Source: Labilithrix sp.
GTDB lineage: Bacteria > Myxococcota_A > Polyangia > Polyangiales > Polyangiaceae
DNA: 38,133 nucleotides
Direction of reading: 5' to 3'
Assembly: GCA_019637105.1 (NCBI GenBank)
Contig: JAHBWF010000069.1
Coordinates: 1 to 38,133, forward strand
Shown: positions 8,012-16,071 of the stretch, piece after piece
How the letters are laid out: each line of letters starts with the position of its first letter
Position numbering within the stretch: the stretch's first letter is position 1
Translations under genes and position numbers: made by a program
The notes under the pieces: generated by a model
Seen by the model: only the letters and a program-made list of their open reading frames with translations
Told to the model about the DNA's origin: nothing
Databases searched by the model: none

Positions 8012-9141
8012 GTGGAGCGCTCTCCGAGCGCGGCGACGGCGCCCATGAGCCAGCGGCGCCCCTGCTCGGACATCGTCGGCGCCATCACGTCGAGCGCGCG
8101 CCGCGCCTCGGCGGACAGCTCGCGGACGCGCGCCTCGACGCGACCGCGCGCGCCGCTCTCCTCCATCGCGCGGACGACGGCCTCGAGATCGGCCTCGGCC
8201 GCGTCGGCCCGCCCGAACACGCGCGCGAGCAGCGCCTCGGCCCGCGCGTCGCCGCGGAGCTCCGTGACGAGCGCGGTGCGCTTCCCCTGACGGATATCGT
8301 TCCAGACGGGCTTGCCGGTGGCGGAGGGATCCCCGAAGACGCCGAGGAGATCGTCCCGGAGCTGGAACGCGATCCCGAGCGGGCGGCCGAAGCGCAAGAG
8401 CTCCGCGGCGCGCGCGTCGTCCGCGCCCGCGAGGGCCGCGCCGAGGAGGAGCGGCCCGGTCACGGTGTAGCTCGCGGTCTTGAGCGCGTGGACGGTCTCG
8501 ACGCTCGGCAGCCCCGCGTCGCCCGCCGGCCGTCCGGCGGCGCACATCTCGGCGAGCTGACCGGTGACGACCTCGACCTGGATGCGCGCGAAGGCGCGCG
8601 CGGCGCGGAGGACGCGCTCGGTCGGCAGGTCCGTCTCGAGCAGCGCCTCCTGCGCGTAGCCGGAGGCGAGATCGCCCGCGAGGATCGCCGCGGCGTCGCC
8701 GAGCGCGAGGGCGCCGAGCTTCTCGCGGAGCAGGACGTGCACGGCCGGACCGCCGCGCCGTACGTCGTCGTCGTCCATCCAGTCGTCGTGGATGAGCAGG
8801 TACGTCTGGAGGAGCTCGATCGCCATCATCGCGGGCTCGCACGCCGACCAGGCCGGCGCGCCCGCCGGCGCCCGCGCGCCGCGCGCGCCTTCGCTCGACC
8901 AGGCCTCGAAGGCCGCCGCGACGAGCGCGGCGCGCATGCGCTTTCCTCCGCGGAGGGCGAGCCCGTACACCGCAGCGGCGACGGTGCCGACCTCCTCGCT
9001 GATCTCGGCCGCCGCCGCGACGCGCGGCCGGAGCCACTGCCCGAGGCGCTCGTCGACGCGCGCCCGCGCCGCCGCGAGCAGCGCGCCGAAATCGTCCGCG
9101 GCGGGGCGCGGAGGAGCGGCGGGATCGGTCGGTGCGGTCAT
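8008..9141 (-). CDS. Polyprenyl (probably geranylgeranyl) diphosphate synthase
   Basis: A trans-isoprenyl diphosphate synthase that condenses IPP with allylic diphosphates. From ATG 9141 the product has 377 residues with GGKRMR at 65-70, the first aspartate-rich motif DDWMD at 119-123 and the second FQLRDDLLGVFGD near 255. The first motif lacks the two-residue insertion of bacterial FPP synthases and has Tyr five residues before it, the arrangement of archaeal-type GGPP synthases, so a C20 product is inferred. It is first in the mevalonate operon. The start is uncertain: ATG 9156 and ATG 9174 are in frame upstream without clear ribosome-binding sites, and a TTG at 9273 lies in the promoter and is rejected. 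Confidence 0.9.
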   Translation of the reverse strand: MTAPTDPAAPPRPAADDFGALLAAARARVDERLGQWLRPRVAAAAEISEEVGTVAAAVYGLALRGGKRMRAALVAAAFEAWSSEGARGARAPAGAPAWSACEPAMMAIELLQTYLLIHDDWMDDDDVRRGGPAVHVLLREKLGALALGDAAAILAGDLASGYAQEALLETDLPTERVLRAARAFARIQVEVVTGQLAEMCAAGRPAGDAGLPSVETVHALKTASYTVTGPLLLGAALAGADDARAAELLRFGRPLGIAFQLRDDLLGVFGDPSATGKPVWNDIRQGKRTALVTELRGDARAEALLARVFGRADAAEADLEAVVRAMEESGARGRVEARVRELSAEARRALDVMAPTMSEQGRRWLMGAVAALGERST

Positions 9142-9273
9142 CGCGCTTGCATCCATGGACTCGTGGGAGGGCATGTGCCACTGTCCGCCCGTCGAACGGT
9201 CGAGGCCGCGCCGCGAGCGGCTCCGGGCCGCCGGCGACGAGGGTGCGACGTCGAGCGTCTCATGACGCGGCAA

Positions 9274-9302
9274 GTCTTAGGGGTGCGCTGGACGCGCGTC
9301 AA
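9274..9302 (-). promoter_or_regulatory. Candidate sigma-70-type promoter of the mevalonate operon
   Basis: Read on the minus strand, TTGACG (9302-9297) is followed after exactly 17 bp by TAAGAC (9279-9274). This would start transcription near 9267, about 90-125 nt before the likely start codon of the polyprenyl synthase. The adjacent stretch 9312-9365 is strikingly A/T-rich for this genome and is shared with the divergent IPP isomerase gene. This is a consensus match by eye only. Confidence 0.5.
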
Positions 9303-9471
9303 TCGTCGTGCTCGAATAAAACGCCATCAAATTCAGTATGTTTCAGTTTTCTTTGAAGATTGTGGCGCCCCGTTCGGCCCGCCGTCCTCCCCGGGACGGC
9401 GCGGCGGCTCGCGGCATCGTAGAAGCTCGGGCCGAGCCGTCGCTCGCGCCTGGCAACGCGGAGTACCGCCG

Positions 9472-10530
9472 ATGACGACGATCGGACAGCGCAAGGCCGA
9501 CCACCTCGCCCTCTGCTCGACCGACGCGGTCGCGTTCCGGGACAAGACGACGCTGCTCGAGCAGGTCCGCTTCGTCCACGACGCCCTGCCGGATCTCGAC
9601 GCCGACGCGCTCGACCTGTCGACGCCGCTGCTCGGCAAGACGCTGCGCGCGCCGATCGTCATCGCCGCGATGACCGGCGGGACGGAGGAGGCCGCGCGCG
9701 TGAACCGCGAGCTGTCGTCGATCGCCGAGGAGCGCGGCTACGGCTTCGGCCTCGGGAGCCAGCGGGCGATGCACGTGCGCGCCGAGTCGGTCCCGACGTA
9801 CGCCGTCCGCGACGGCGCGCCGACCACGCTCGTCCTCGGCAACATCGGCGTCGTGCAGGCGCGCGCGATGAAGACCGACGACGTCCTCGCGCTCGTCCGC
9901 GGCGTCGGCGCCGACGCGCTCTGCGTCCACCTGAACCCCGCGATGGAGCTCGTCCAGCCGGGCGGCGATCGCGACTTCCGCGGCGGGCTCGAGACCATCC
10001 AGCGCCTCGTGAGCGAGCTGCCCTTCCCCGTCGTCGTCAAGGAGACGGGCTGCGGCCTCTCGAGCCACGTCGCGCGCCGGCTCCTCGGCGTCGGCGTCCG
10101 CCACGTCGACGTCTCGGGCGCCGGCGGCACCTCGTGGGTCGCCGTCGAGACCAAGCGCGCGGAGGCCGCGAGCGACGCGAGCGCGCGCGCGCTCGGTGAG
10201 GCGCTCTGGGACTGGGGCGTCCCGACCGCGGCCTCGGTCGGCGCCCTCGCGCCGCTCGGCCTCGACACCGTCATCGCGACCGGCGGCGTCGCCACCGGGC
10301 TCGACGTGGCGCGGGCGATCGCGCTCGGCGCGCACGCCGCGGGGATCGCGCGGCCCGCCCTCAAGGCGCTCGTCTCGGGGGGGAGAGCCGGCGCAGCGCG
10401 CTTCCTCGAAGGCGTCGAGAGCGAGCTCCGCGCGGTGATGCTCCTCACCGGCAGCGCGAACGTCGCCGCCCTCCGGAGCGCCCCCCGCGTCCTCGGCTCC
10501 GAGCTCCGCGCCTGGCTCGAGCGAGCCTGA
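9472..10530 (+). CDS. fni: Isopentenyl-diphosphate delta-isomerase, type 2 (FMN-dependent)
   Basis: Interconverts IPP and DMAPP using reduced FMN. The 352-residue TIM-barrel protein has RK at 7-8, AAMTGG at 65-70, GSQR at 95-98, N124, HLNP at 153-156, GDRDF at 165-169, VKETGCG at 189-195 and SGAGGTSW at 215-222, all typical of the family. It diverges from the mevalonate operon and supplies the DMAPP primer for the polyprenyl synthase encoded there. An oddity is the motif HLNPAME: the Gln before Glu that is usual in type 2 enzymes (HLNxxQE) is Met here, and the usual PEGDR reads PGGDR. ATG 9472 is chosen from family length; upstream in-frame sequence is not conserved. Confidence 0.93.
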   Translation: MTTIGQRKADHLALCSTDAVAFRDKTTLLEQVRFVHDALPDLDADALDLSTPLLGKTLRAPIVIAAMTGGTEEAARVNRELSSIAEERGYGFGLGSQRAMHVRAESVPTYAVRDGAPTTLVLGNIGVVQARAMKTDDVLALVRGVGADALCVHLNPAMELVQPGGDRDFRGGLETIQRLVSELPFPVVVKETGCGLSSHVARRLLGVGVRHVDVSGAGGTSWVAVETKRAEAASDASARALGEALWDWGVPTAASVGALAPLGLDTVIATGGVATGLDVARAIALGAHAAGIARPALKALVSGGRAGAARFLEGVESELRAVMLLTGSANVAALRSAPRVLGSELRAWLERA

Positions 10531-10585
10531 CCCGGACGGCGGCGGCTGGGCTTCGAGAGGGCTCGCCGCCGGCGCGCCGTTTGGG

Positions 10586-10602
10586 TAACGTGGAATCCAC
10601 GT
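10586..10602 (+). promoter_or_regulatory. -10-like hexamer plus palindrome over the CheY GTG start
   Basis: TAACGT at 10586-10591 lies 9 nt before the GTG start at 10601 and could be the -10 of a leaderless transcript; no -35 was seen. Overlapping it is a perfect palindrome, ACGTGGA-A-TCCACGT (10588-10602), that covers the first two bases of the start codon. It might be an operator, or a hairpin if transcription starts further upstream. No Shine-Dalgarno sequence is present. Confidence 0.4.
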
Positions 10603-11038
10603 GGCCTCGACCTCCCCGCTGCCCGAGTACCAGTGCCTCGTCGTCGAAGACTCGCCGATGATGCGACAGCTCTTGGTCTTCGCGCTCTCGCGCGTGAAGC
10701 AGATCAAGGTGACGGAAGCCGACGACGGCGTCGACGGGCTGAAGAAGCTCGCGGCCGGGAAGTTCGACATCATCCTGACGGACATCAACATGCCCATCAT
10801 GGATGGCCTCAAGCTCGTGAAGCGCGTCCGCACCGATCCCGTGCACAAGGACGTCCCGATCGTGATCATCACGACGGAGAGCGCCGAGGAGGACCGGCAG
10901 CGCGCCCTCTCGCTCGGCGCGAACGCGTACATCACCAAGCCCATCCAGGCGCCGCAGGTGATCGCGAAGGTGCGCGAGCTGCTCGGCATCGAGCCCTCGC
11001 CGCCGAGCTCGTCGATGCCGACCGCGCCCGCGACGTGA
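10601..11038 (+). CDS. CheY-like single-domain response regulator
   Basis: A 145-residue stand-alone receiver domain. The acidic pocket is E16-D17 (VVEDS), the phospho-acceptor is D61 in ILTDINMPIMDG, the switch Thr is T91 or T92 in VIITTES and the conserved Lys is K113 in ITKPI. The last 20 residues are a Pro/Ser-rich tail, and there is no output domain, so it must act through protein partners. GTG 10601 is the only possible start, because an in-frame TAA lies at 10586. No histidine kinase is encoded nearby. It sits 70 nt after the isomerase and 7 nt before trpF, so it may be co-transcribed with trpF and the SUFU gene. Confidence 0.93.
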   Translation: MASTSPLPEYQCLVVEDSPMMRQLLVFALSRVKQIKVTEADDGVDGLKKLAAGKFDIILTDINMPIMDGLKLVKRVRTDPVHKDVPIVIITTESAEEDRQRALSLGANAYITKPIQAPQVIAKVRELLGIEPSPPSSSMPTAPAT

Positions 11039-11045
11039 GCGCCGC

Positions 11046-11669
11046 ATGGTGCACGTCAAGATTTGTGGCGTGACGACCGTCGCCGACGCGCTGGCGTGCG
11101 CCGAGCTGGGCGCGAGCGCGATCGGCGTGAACTTCGTCCCGAGCTCCCCGCGCGCGGTCACCGTCGCGCGCGCGAGAGAGATCGCGGACGCCCTCCGCGC
11201 GACGGAGGTGCTGGTCGTCGGCGTCGTCGCGGACCTCGATCTCGCCGCGATGCGCGCCCTGGTCCGCGACGCCGCGCTCGGCTGCCTCCAGCTCCACGGG
11301 AGCGAGCCGCCTGAGGCGCTGGCGCCGCTCCTGCCCCACGCCTACAAGGCGGTGCGCGTCTCGACGGCCGCCGACGTCGCGCTCGCGCGGACCTTCGGCG
11401 GCGACTACCTGCTCGCCGACGCCAAGGTCGCCGGCGCGCTCGGGGGGACCGGAGCGACCTTCGACTGGGCGCTCGTGAAGGAGCTCGCCCGCGAGCGCAA
11501 GCTCACGCTCGCCGGCGGCCTGCGTCCGGACAACGTCGCGCGCGCCGTCGAAGAGGTCGCGCCGTGGTGCGTCGACGTCGCCAGCGGCGTCGAGCGCGCG
11601 CCCGGCGTGAAGGACCTCGACGCGGTGCGGGCCTTCATCGCCGAGGCCCATGTTCGACGCGGACGGTGA
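11046..11669 (+). CDS. trpF: Phosphoribosylanthranilate isomerase
   Basis: Catalyses the Amadori rearrangement of phosphoribosylanthranilate to CdRP in tryptophan synthesis. The 207-residue (beta/alpha)8 protein starts VHVKICGVT, placing the catalytic Cys at residue 7. It has D125 in LLADAK as the general acid, the phosphate-binding segment GGTGATFDW at 133-141 and LAGGLRPDNV near 160. No other trp gene is nearby; instead it lies between a receiver protein and a SUFU-domain gene, so it appears detached from a trp operon. ATG 11046 follows the CheY stop by 7 nt, and its end overlaps the start of the next gene by 20 nt. Confidence 0.94.
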   Translation: MVHVKICGVTTVADALACAELGASAIGVNFVPSSPRAVTVARAREIADALRATEVLVVGVVADLDLAAMRALVRDAALGCLQLHGSEPPEALAPLLPHAYKAVRVSTAADVALARTFGGDYLLADAKVAGALGGTGATFDWALVKELARERKLTLAGGLRPDNVARAVEEVAPWCVDVASGVERAPGVKDLDAVRAFIAEAHVRRGR

Positions 11670-12705
11670 GACCGCGATCGAGCGGGCGCTCCGCCGCGCG
11701 CACCCGGGCGCGGCGCCGGCGCGCTTCGCCGCGCGGCCGGCGGGCAAGGACGCGATCGCCGGGTGCCTCGCGGCGCGCGTCGAAGAGCCGACGCCGCACT
11801 GGCTCGTCGTGAGCCGCGGCTTCACGGAGCTCGGGGACAAGCTCGAGGAGGATCCGGAGATCTCCGGCTGGGGCTTCGAGCTCACCTGCCGCCTCCCGGC
11901 CCGCTCGAGCGAGGCCCCCGACCTCGGGTGGATCATGGACTGGATGCAGCGGGTCGCCGACGACCTGGCGGCGCGCGTCTCCTTCCTCGATCCCTACCAC
12001 CACATGGAGATCCAGCCGGCGGCGCAGGGCGACGACGTCGCCGCGATCGTCTTCGTCGAAGACGTGAGGCTCGAGCCGACGCGCTCGCAGAACGGCGCCT
12101 TCTACTTCCTCCAGATGGTCGGCCTCACGCGCGACGAGTACGCGGCGCTGCACGCCTGGGACGCGCGCGGCCTCGTCGATCTCGTCCGCGAGCGCGACCC
12201 GCTCCTCTTGCTCGACAGGGGCCGCGCGAGCCTCCTCGCCGACCCCGGCTTCGCGGCCGCGGTCGACGAGGGCCGCGAGCGCGACGGCTCGTCGACCGGG
12301 GTGCTCTACGGCGTCGCGCTGCTCTGGCTCTTCGAAGGCGACGAGCTCCGCGTCCACCTCGACGTCGACGCCGCGGCGGCCGTGCGCGCGGCGATGAGGT
12401 CGCGGCTGCGCCACGGCAAGGCGATGATGCTCTTCGGCGATCGCAGGAAGAACGTCCGGCCCGACGGGAGCCTCGCGCTCCGCTCGCAGGTCAACCTCGC
12501 GCTCAAGCCCGAGGAGGGGCCGTCGGAGATCGTCAGCGACGACGACGGACCGACGTGCCTGCTCCGCCTCGGCCCCGACGCGATCGACGAGCTCGCGCGG
12601 GAGCTCCCGGAGACGCCGGGGTCCGCGGCGCTCGCGAGCCTGCCCGGCGTGAGCTTCGTCGTGACGACGCGCGAGCGCTTGAGGGAGCCCGGCTACCCGC
12701 GCTGA
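11650..12705 (+). CDS. Suppressor-of-fused (SUFU) domain protein
   Basis: The N-terminal half matches the bacterial SUFU family (PF05076): PHWLVVSRGFTEL at 49-61, a Lys/Glu-rich turn, SGWGFELTCRLP at 72-83, a Trp-containing helix LGWIMDWMQRVADDLA near 92-107, and FYFLQMVGLTRDEY about residue 155. The second half (about 190-351) is less conserved and carries no domain I recognise. Animal SUFU restrains Gli transcription factors; bacterial members are often linked to contact-dependent toxin or immunity loci, but their role is generally unknown and no toxin is visible here. ATG 11650 overlaps the trpF end by 20 nt, implying coupled translation. It is convergent with the glutamate-cysteine ligase 7 nt away. 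Confidence 0.82.
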   Translation: MFDADGETAIERALRRAHPGAAPARFAARPAGKDAIAGCLAARVEEPTPHWLVVSRGFTELGDKLEEDPEISGWGFELTCRLPARSSEAPDLGWIMDWMQRVADDLAARVSFLDPYHHMEIQPAAQGDDVAAIVFVEDVRLEPTRSQNGAFYFLQMVGLTRDEYAALHAWDARGLVDLVRERDPLLLLDRGRASLLADPGFAAAVDEGRERDGSSTGVLYGVALLWLFEGDELRVHLDVDAAAAVRAAMRSRLRHGKAMMLFGDRRKNVRPDGSLALRSQVNLALKPEEGPSEIVSDDDGPTCLLRLGPDAIDELARELPETPGSAALASLPGVSFVVTTRERLREPGYPR

Positions 12706-12712
12706 CGGCGCG

Positions 12713-14089
12713 TCATCCGCCGTTGCCGAGGTCGCAGCGGCGGATGAGCTCCGCGCGCAGGTTCGGCACGTGCTCGATCCCGTCGAGCAGGACGTCCGCC
12801 GGCGACTTGCCGTCGGCGACGAGCTCCTTCAGCCGCGCGAGGTGCGCCCGCTCGTCCTTGCCCGACGGCGAGAGGAACGCGCGGCGCTCGAGGCCGCCCT
12901 CGGCGATCTCGATCAGCTTCTCGGCGAACGGCTGGAGCGTGCCGGCGCGGAACTTCGCGCCCAGGCCCTTCTGCCAGACCTCCTTGCGCGACGCGCTCAC
13001 CTCGTCGTAGGTCCAGTCCGCGGTCATCGCGTCGGCCTCGGCGAGCGCCTTCTCGTCGTAGAGGATCCCGGTCCAGAGCGCCGGGAGCGTGCAGGCCAGC
13101 TTGGAGCCCTGCGCGTCGGCGCCGCGCACCTCGATCGTCTTCTTGAGGCGCACCTCGGGGAAGAGCGTGTTGAGGTGCGTCTGCCAGTCGGTCATCGTCG
13201 GCTTGTAGCCGGAGTAGCCGCTCTTCCAGAAGCTCCGGAACGTCTGGCCGGTGTTCACGACCTTGTCGCCGTTGCGCTTGAACATGAACATCGGGATGTC
13301 GAGCGCCCACTCGACGTAGTCGACGAAGCCGGCGTTCCTCTTCCACAGCGACGGGACGAGGCCGGACCGATCGGGGTCGGTGTCGAGCCACACCTTCGCG
13401 CGGTAGCTCTTCCCGCCGAACGGCTGCCCCTCGTAAAACGGCGAGTTGGCGAACATCGCCGTCGTGAGCGGCGCGAGCTTGAGCGCGACGCGCATCTTCG
13501 TCATCGCGTCGGCTTCGGAGAGGTAGTCGTAGTTGGCCTGCACCGTCGCGGTGCGGAGCATCATGTCGAGGGCCATGCTCCCGCGCGTCGGCAGGTACTC
13601 GCGCATGATCGCGTACCGTTGCTTCGGCACCATCGTGTAGGCGTCGCGCGCGGCGAACGGGTGGAAGCCGAGCCCGAGCCAGTGGATCTTCCTCGCCTCG
13701 GAGAACGGGGCGATCTCGGCGAGGTGTCCGCGGAACTCCGCGCAGATCTGGTGGGCGTGCAAGAGCGGCGCGCCCGAGAGCTCGAGCTGACTGCCCGGCT
13801 CGAGCGTGATGCTCGCGCCGTCGCGGAGGAGCGCGATGAGCGGACCGCCCTCGGTCTCGGCCTCGGCGGTCCACCCCTTGGTCGCGAGCTCGGCGAGGAG
13901 CGCGCGCACGCCAGTGTCCCCCTCGTACGGCACGGGGGACCCGTCCTCGTAGACGCCGAACTTCTCCATCTCCGCGCCGACGCGGAACTCGCTCGCGGGC
14001 TTCACCGCGGCGTGGAAGAGCGAGAGGAGCTCGTCGTACGACGTGATGGGCTTGTCGTTGAGGGTCTCCGCAGTCACGGCGCTGGCCAT
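12713..14089 (-). CDS. gshA: Glutamate-cysteine ligase, plant/alphaproteobacterial type
   Basis: Makes gamma-glutamylcysteine from Glu, Cys and ATP, the first step of glutathione synthesis. The 458-residue sequence belongs to the GCS2-like family found in plants and proteobacteria. It has VGAEMEKFG near 38-46, TLEPGSQLELSG near 107-118, MREYLPTRGSMALDMM, TATVQANYDY, and KSGYSGYKPTMTDWQTHL in the second half. ATG 14089 is used because the family begins here (ITSYDELLS follows); the upstream TTG in the same frame adds only a basic stretch. No glutathione synthase gene is present in the window. An AT-richer spot with TATAAG (minus strand, 14199-14204) could be its -10, though no -35 fits well. 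Confidence 0.93.
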   Translation of the reverse strand: MASAVTAETLNDKPITSYDELLSLFHAAVKPASEFRVGAEMEKFGVYEDGSPVPYEGDTGVRALLAELATKGWTAEAETEGGPLIALLRDGASITLEPGSQLELSGAPLLHAHQICAEFRGHLAEIAPFSEARKIHWLGLGFHPFAARDAYTMVPKQRYAIMREYLPTRGSMALDMMLRTATVQANYDYLSEADAMTKMRVALKLAPLTTAMFANSPFYEGQPFGGKSYRAKVWLDTDPDRSGLVPSLWKRNAGFVDYVEWALDIPMFMFKRNGDKVVNTGQTFRSFWKSGYSGYKPTMTDWQTHLNTLFPEVRLKKTIEVRGADAQGSKLACTLPALWTGILYDEKALAEADAMTADWTYDEVSASRKEVWQKGLGAKFRAGTLQPFAEKLIEIAEGGLERRAFLSPSGKDERAHLARLKELVADGKSPADVLLDGIEHVPNLRAELIRRCDLGNGG

Positions 14090-14332
14090 CCCTTGTCGAT
14101 GCCGCCGCGAGCGCGACGGTTTCAATCTTCCCCCGCCCTACCTGGACGCCACCCGAAACCGACCGGATGACGTGTCGATAGGGGCCGACGGGGCGGACCT
14201 TATAGCTCGGGAAAGGGAAACCGCCGCCACGAAAATCACCCGCCGCGCGGTCGGTCGGAGGTGCGGCGCGAGGCGAGCAGTATCGCGGAGAGCCCTCTGC
14301 GATCGCGGCCGCTGCCCGAGGCGCCAGGCCGC

Positions 14333-15052
14333 CTACGGGCCCACGCGAGCGTCGATCGGGATCTCGCCCCGCGGGCCCCGCCACGTCACGACGAGGTCCT
14401 TCGCGCCCCAGGCCTTGGCGAGCGAGCGGAGCTGTCGCTCGGCGGTCGCCTTGGCCGCCTCGAGCGCGCGCGGATCGCGCCCGGCGGCCGCGAACGCGGC
14501 GAGCGCCTCGCGGCGCGCGGCGCCTTCGAGGCCCTCGTTTCGCCGCGCGAGCACGTCGGTCCGGCGCGAGTGCACGTACGACCGCGTCTCGTCGAAGCGC
14601 GTCGACAGGACCTCGGGGGCCGGGAGCTCGACGTACGCCACGCCGGTCTCCGGGTCCGACCTCACGTCGCCGTCGCCGAGCTTCGAGAGGTCGACGCCGA
14701 GCACGACCTCTCCGGCGGCGACGAAGAGGAGCGCGTCGTCCGCGTCGACCAGGCCGTGCAAGCGCCGCTGGTGGTCCTTGAGCTCGATGACCTTCTCGAC
14801 GTGGATCGCGCTCGTCTCGAGGCGGGAGAGGGAGCGGAGCTCGCGGACCACGGTCGCGCCCGCGTGCTCGACGCGCACCTCCGACGCCGGCGGCGCCGGC
14901 CTCGGCTCGCGGAGCCACGCGAAGCCCATCGCGGCGATCGCCACGAATGCGGCGGGCCAGGCGACGCGCGCGGCGATCGCGCCCGCCTCGGTCGCCGCGC
15001 GCCGCGGCTTCGGGGTGACCTCGGGGGCGGCGGGCTCGGGCGAAGGCTCCAC
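14333..15052 (-). CDS. DUF4230-like single-pass membrane protein
   Basis: A 239-residue protein with a Pro/Ala-rich cytoplasmic N-terminus, one transmembrane helix at about 29-47 and an extracytoplasmic domain. The pattern in that domain (SRLETSAIHVEKVIEL, then VAAGEVVLGVDLSKL, then YVELPAPEVLSTRFDE and an Ala-rich helix before AWGAKDLVVTW) is that of DUF4230, a family of unknown function. The start is GTG 15052 with GAGG just upstream. It lies downstream of the two-lipoprotein pair on the same strand, separated by about 50 nt, and may be transcribed with them. The final IPIDARVGP has no recognised meaning. Confidence 0.72.
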   Translation of the reverse strand: MEPSPEPAAPEVTPKPRRAATEAGAIAARVAWPAAFVAIAAMGFAWLREPRPAPPASEVRVEHAGATVVRELRSLSRLETSAIHVEKVIELKDHQRRLHGLVDADDALLFVAAGEVVLGVDLSKLGDGDVRSDPETGVAYVELPAPEVLSTRFDETRSYVHSRRTDVLARRNEGLEGAARREALAAFAAAGRDPRALEAAKATAERQLRSLAKAWGAKDLVVTWRGPRGEIPIDARVGP

Positions 15053-15105
15053 GTGGCCTCAACAGCGGACGCCCCGCGCGGATTCCCGGCTGCGGGCGCG
15101 CCGCT

Positions 15106-16071
15106 TTACTCGACGTTCACGACGACGCGGGCCGCGACGCTCTCGTTGCCCGCGTCGTCGCGCGCGACGGCCCGCACCTCCGTCGGCCCCGGCGACAGCG
15201 TCGCCGTGTCCACGGCGATCTCGGCGCGCGGCCCCTCGAGCTCCGCGACGCGGGCGCCGCCGATCCAGAGGTTGATCCGAGGCGGCGTCGGGTTGTCGGC
15301 GTCCGACGCCGTGAGCTTCACCACGAAGCTCGAGCCGCTCACCACGGCGTCGGGCGCCGGCGAGACGATCGCCACCACCGGCGGCGCGCCGTCGATGCGC
15401 AGGTCGAGCTCCCGGGTCGTCGCGTTGCCCGCGGCGTCGCGCGCGGTCACCACGGCCTTGCCCGATCCGCGCGGGAGCTCCTTCGCGGGGAACGTCACGC
15501 GCGAGACGTCCCAGTCGGTGCCGAGGGTGCTCGGATACACCTTGGGCAGCTCGTGGCGCAGCGTCGTGCCGGCGAACGAGAGCTCGACCGAGCCGAGGAC
15601 CCACGCGTCGCGCACCCAGACGGCGACGTCGCCTTCGAACCCGTCGCCGAGCGGGCTCGCGACGAGGCGCTCGGCCTCGATCTCCGGCGGCGTCAGGTCG
15701 ACGAGCAGGCCCGTGATCCGACGCTCCGCGCAGGCCTCGCTCACGTCGCAGCAGACGACGCGGAGCAGACCCTGACCTTCGCCGAGCTCTGCGCCGGTGA
15801 ACGACGCCGCCAGCTCCGTGCCCTGCCCGACGACGACCGCCGAGTACCCGAAGTGCGCGGCGATGCGCCGGACCCCGACGTCGTCCGAGCAGCGCGCGTC
15901 GACGCGCGCGCGCGGACCGAGCGGCGGCCAGTCGGGGACGGTCAGCGGCTCCAGCCGCGGCGGGACCGGCGGCGCGGGCCGCTCCGCCGACGGGCCGTCG
16001 TCGGCCGAGAAGCAGCCGGCCGCGAGGAGGCCTCCCAGCGCCAGCGCCGCGCCGAGCCGCGCACGGCTCAC
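15106..16071 (-). CDS. Lipoprotein with Ig-like/cadherin-like repeats
   Basis: This 321-residue product begins with a signal peptide ending in LLAAGC (lipidated Cys at 20). The mature part has a cysteine-containing segment (VVCCDVSEAC, CAERR) and then two repeats of the 'DLTPPEIE ... ARDAAGNATTRELDLRIDGAPPVV ... AVARDDAGNESVAARVVVNV' kind, typical of bacterial Ig-like adhesive or structural modules. GTG 16071 overlaps the stop of the upstream propeller lipoprotein (GTGA), so both are made together and may form a surface complex. The function is not known. Confidence 0.8.
   Translation of the reverse strand: MSRARLGAALALGGLLAAGCFSADDGPSAERPAPPVPPRLEPLTVPDWPPLGPRARVDARCSDDVGVRRIAAHFGYSAVVVGQGTELAASFTGAELGEGQGLLRVVCCDVSEACAERRITGLLVDLTPPEIEAERLVASPLGDGFEGDVAVWVRDAWVLGSVELSFAGTTLRHELPKVYPSTLGTDWDVSRVTFPAKELPRGSGKAVVTARDAAGNATTRELDLRIDGAPPVVAIVSPAPDAVVSGSSFVVKLTASDADNPTPPRINLWIGGARVAELEGPRAEIAVDTATLSPGPTEVRAVARDDAGNESVAARVVVNVE

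Noticed and set aside
9264-9273. TTG start at 9273 for the prenyl synthase
   Set aside because: It lies within the candidate -10 of the operon promoter, and the extra residues are not family-like.
11650-12705. Recent transfer of SUFU from a eukaryote
   Set aside because: Composition and overlap with trpF match the host, and bacterial SUFU families are widespread.
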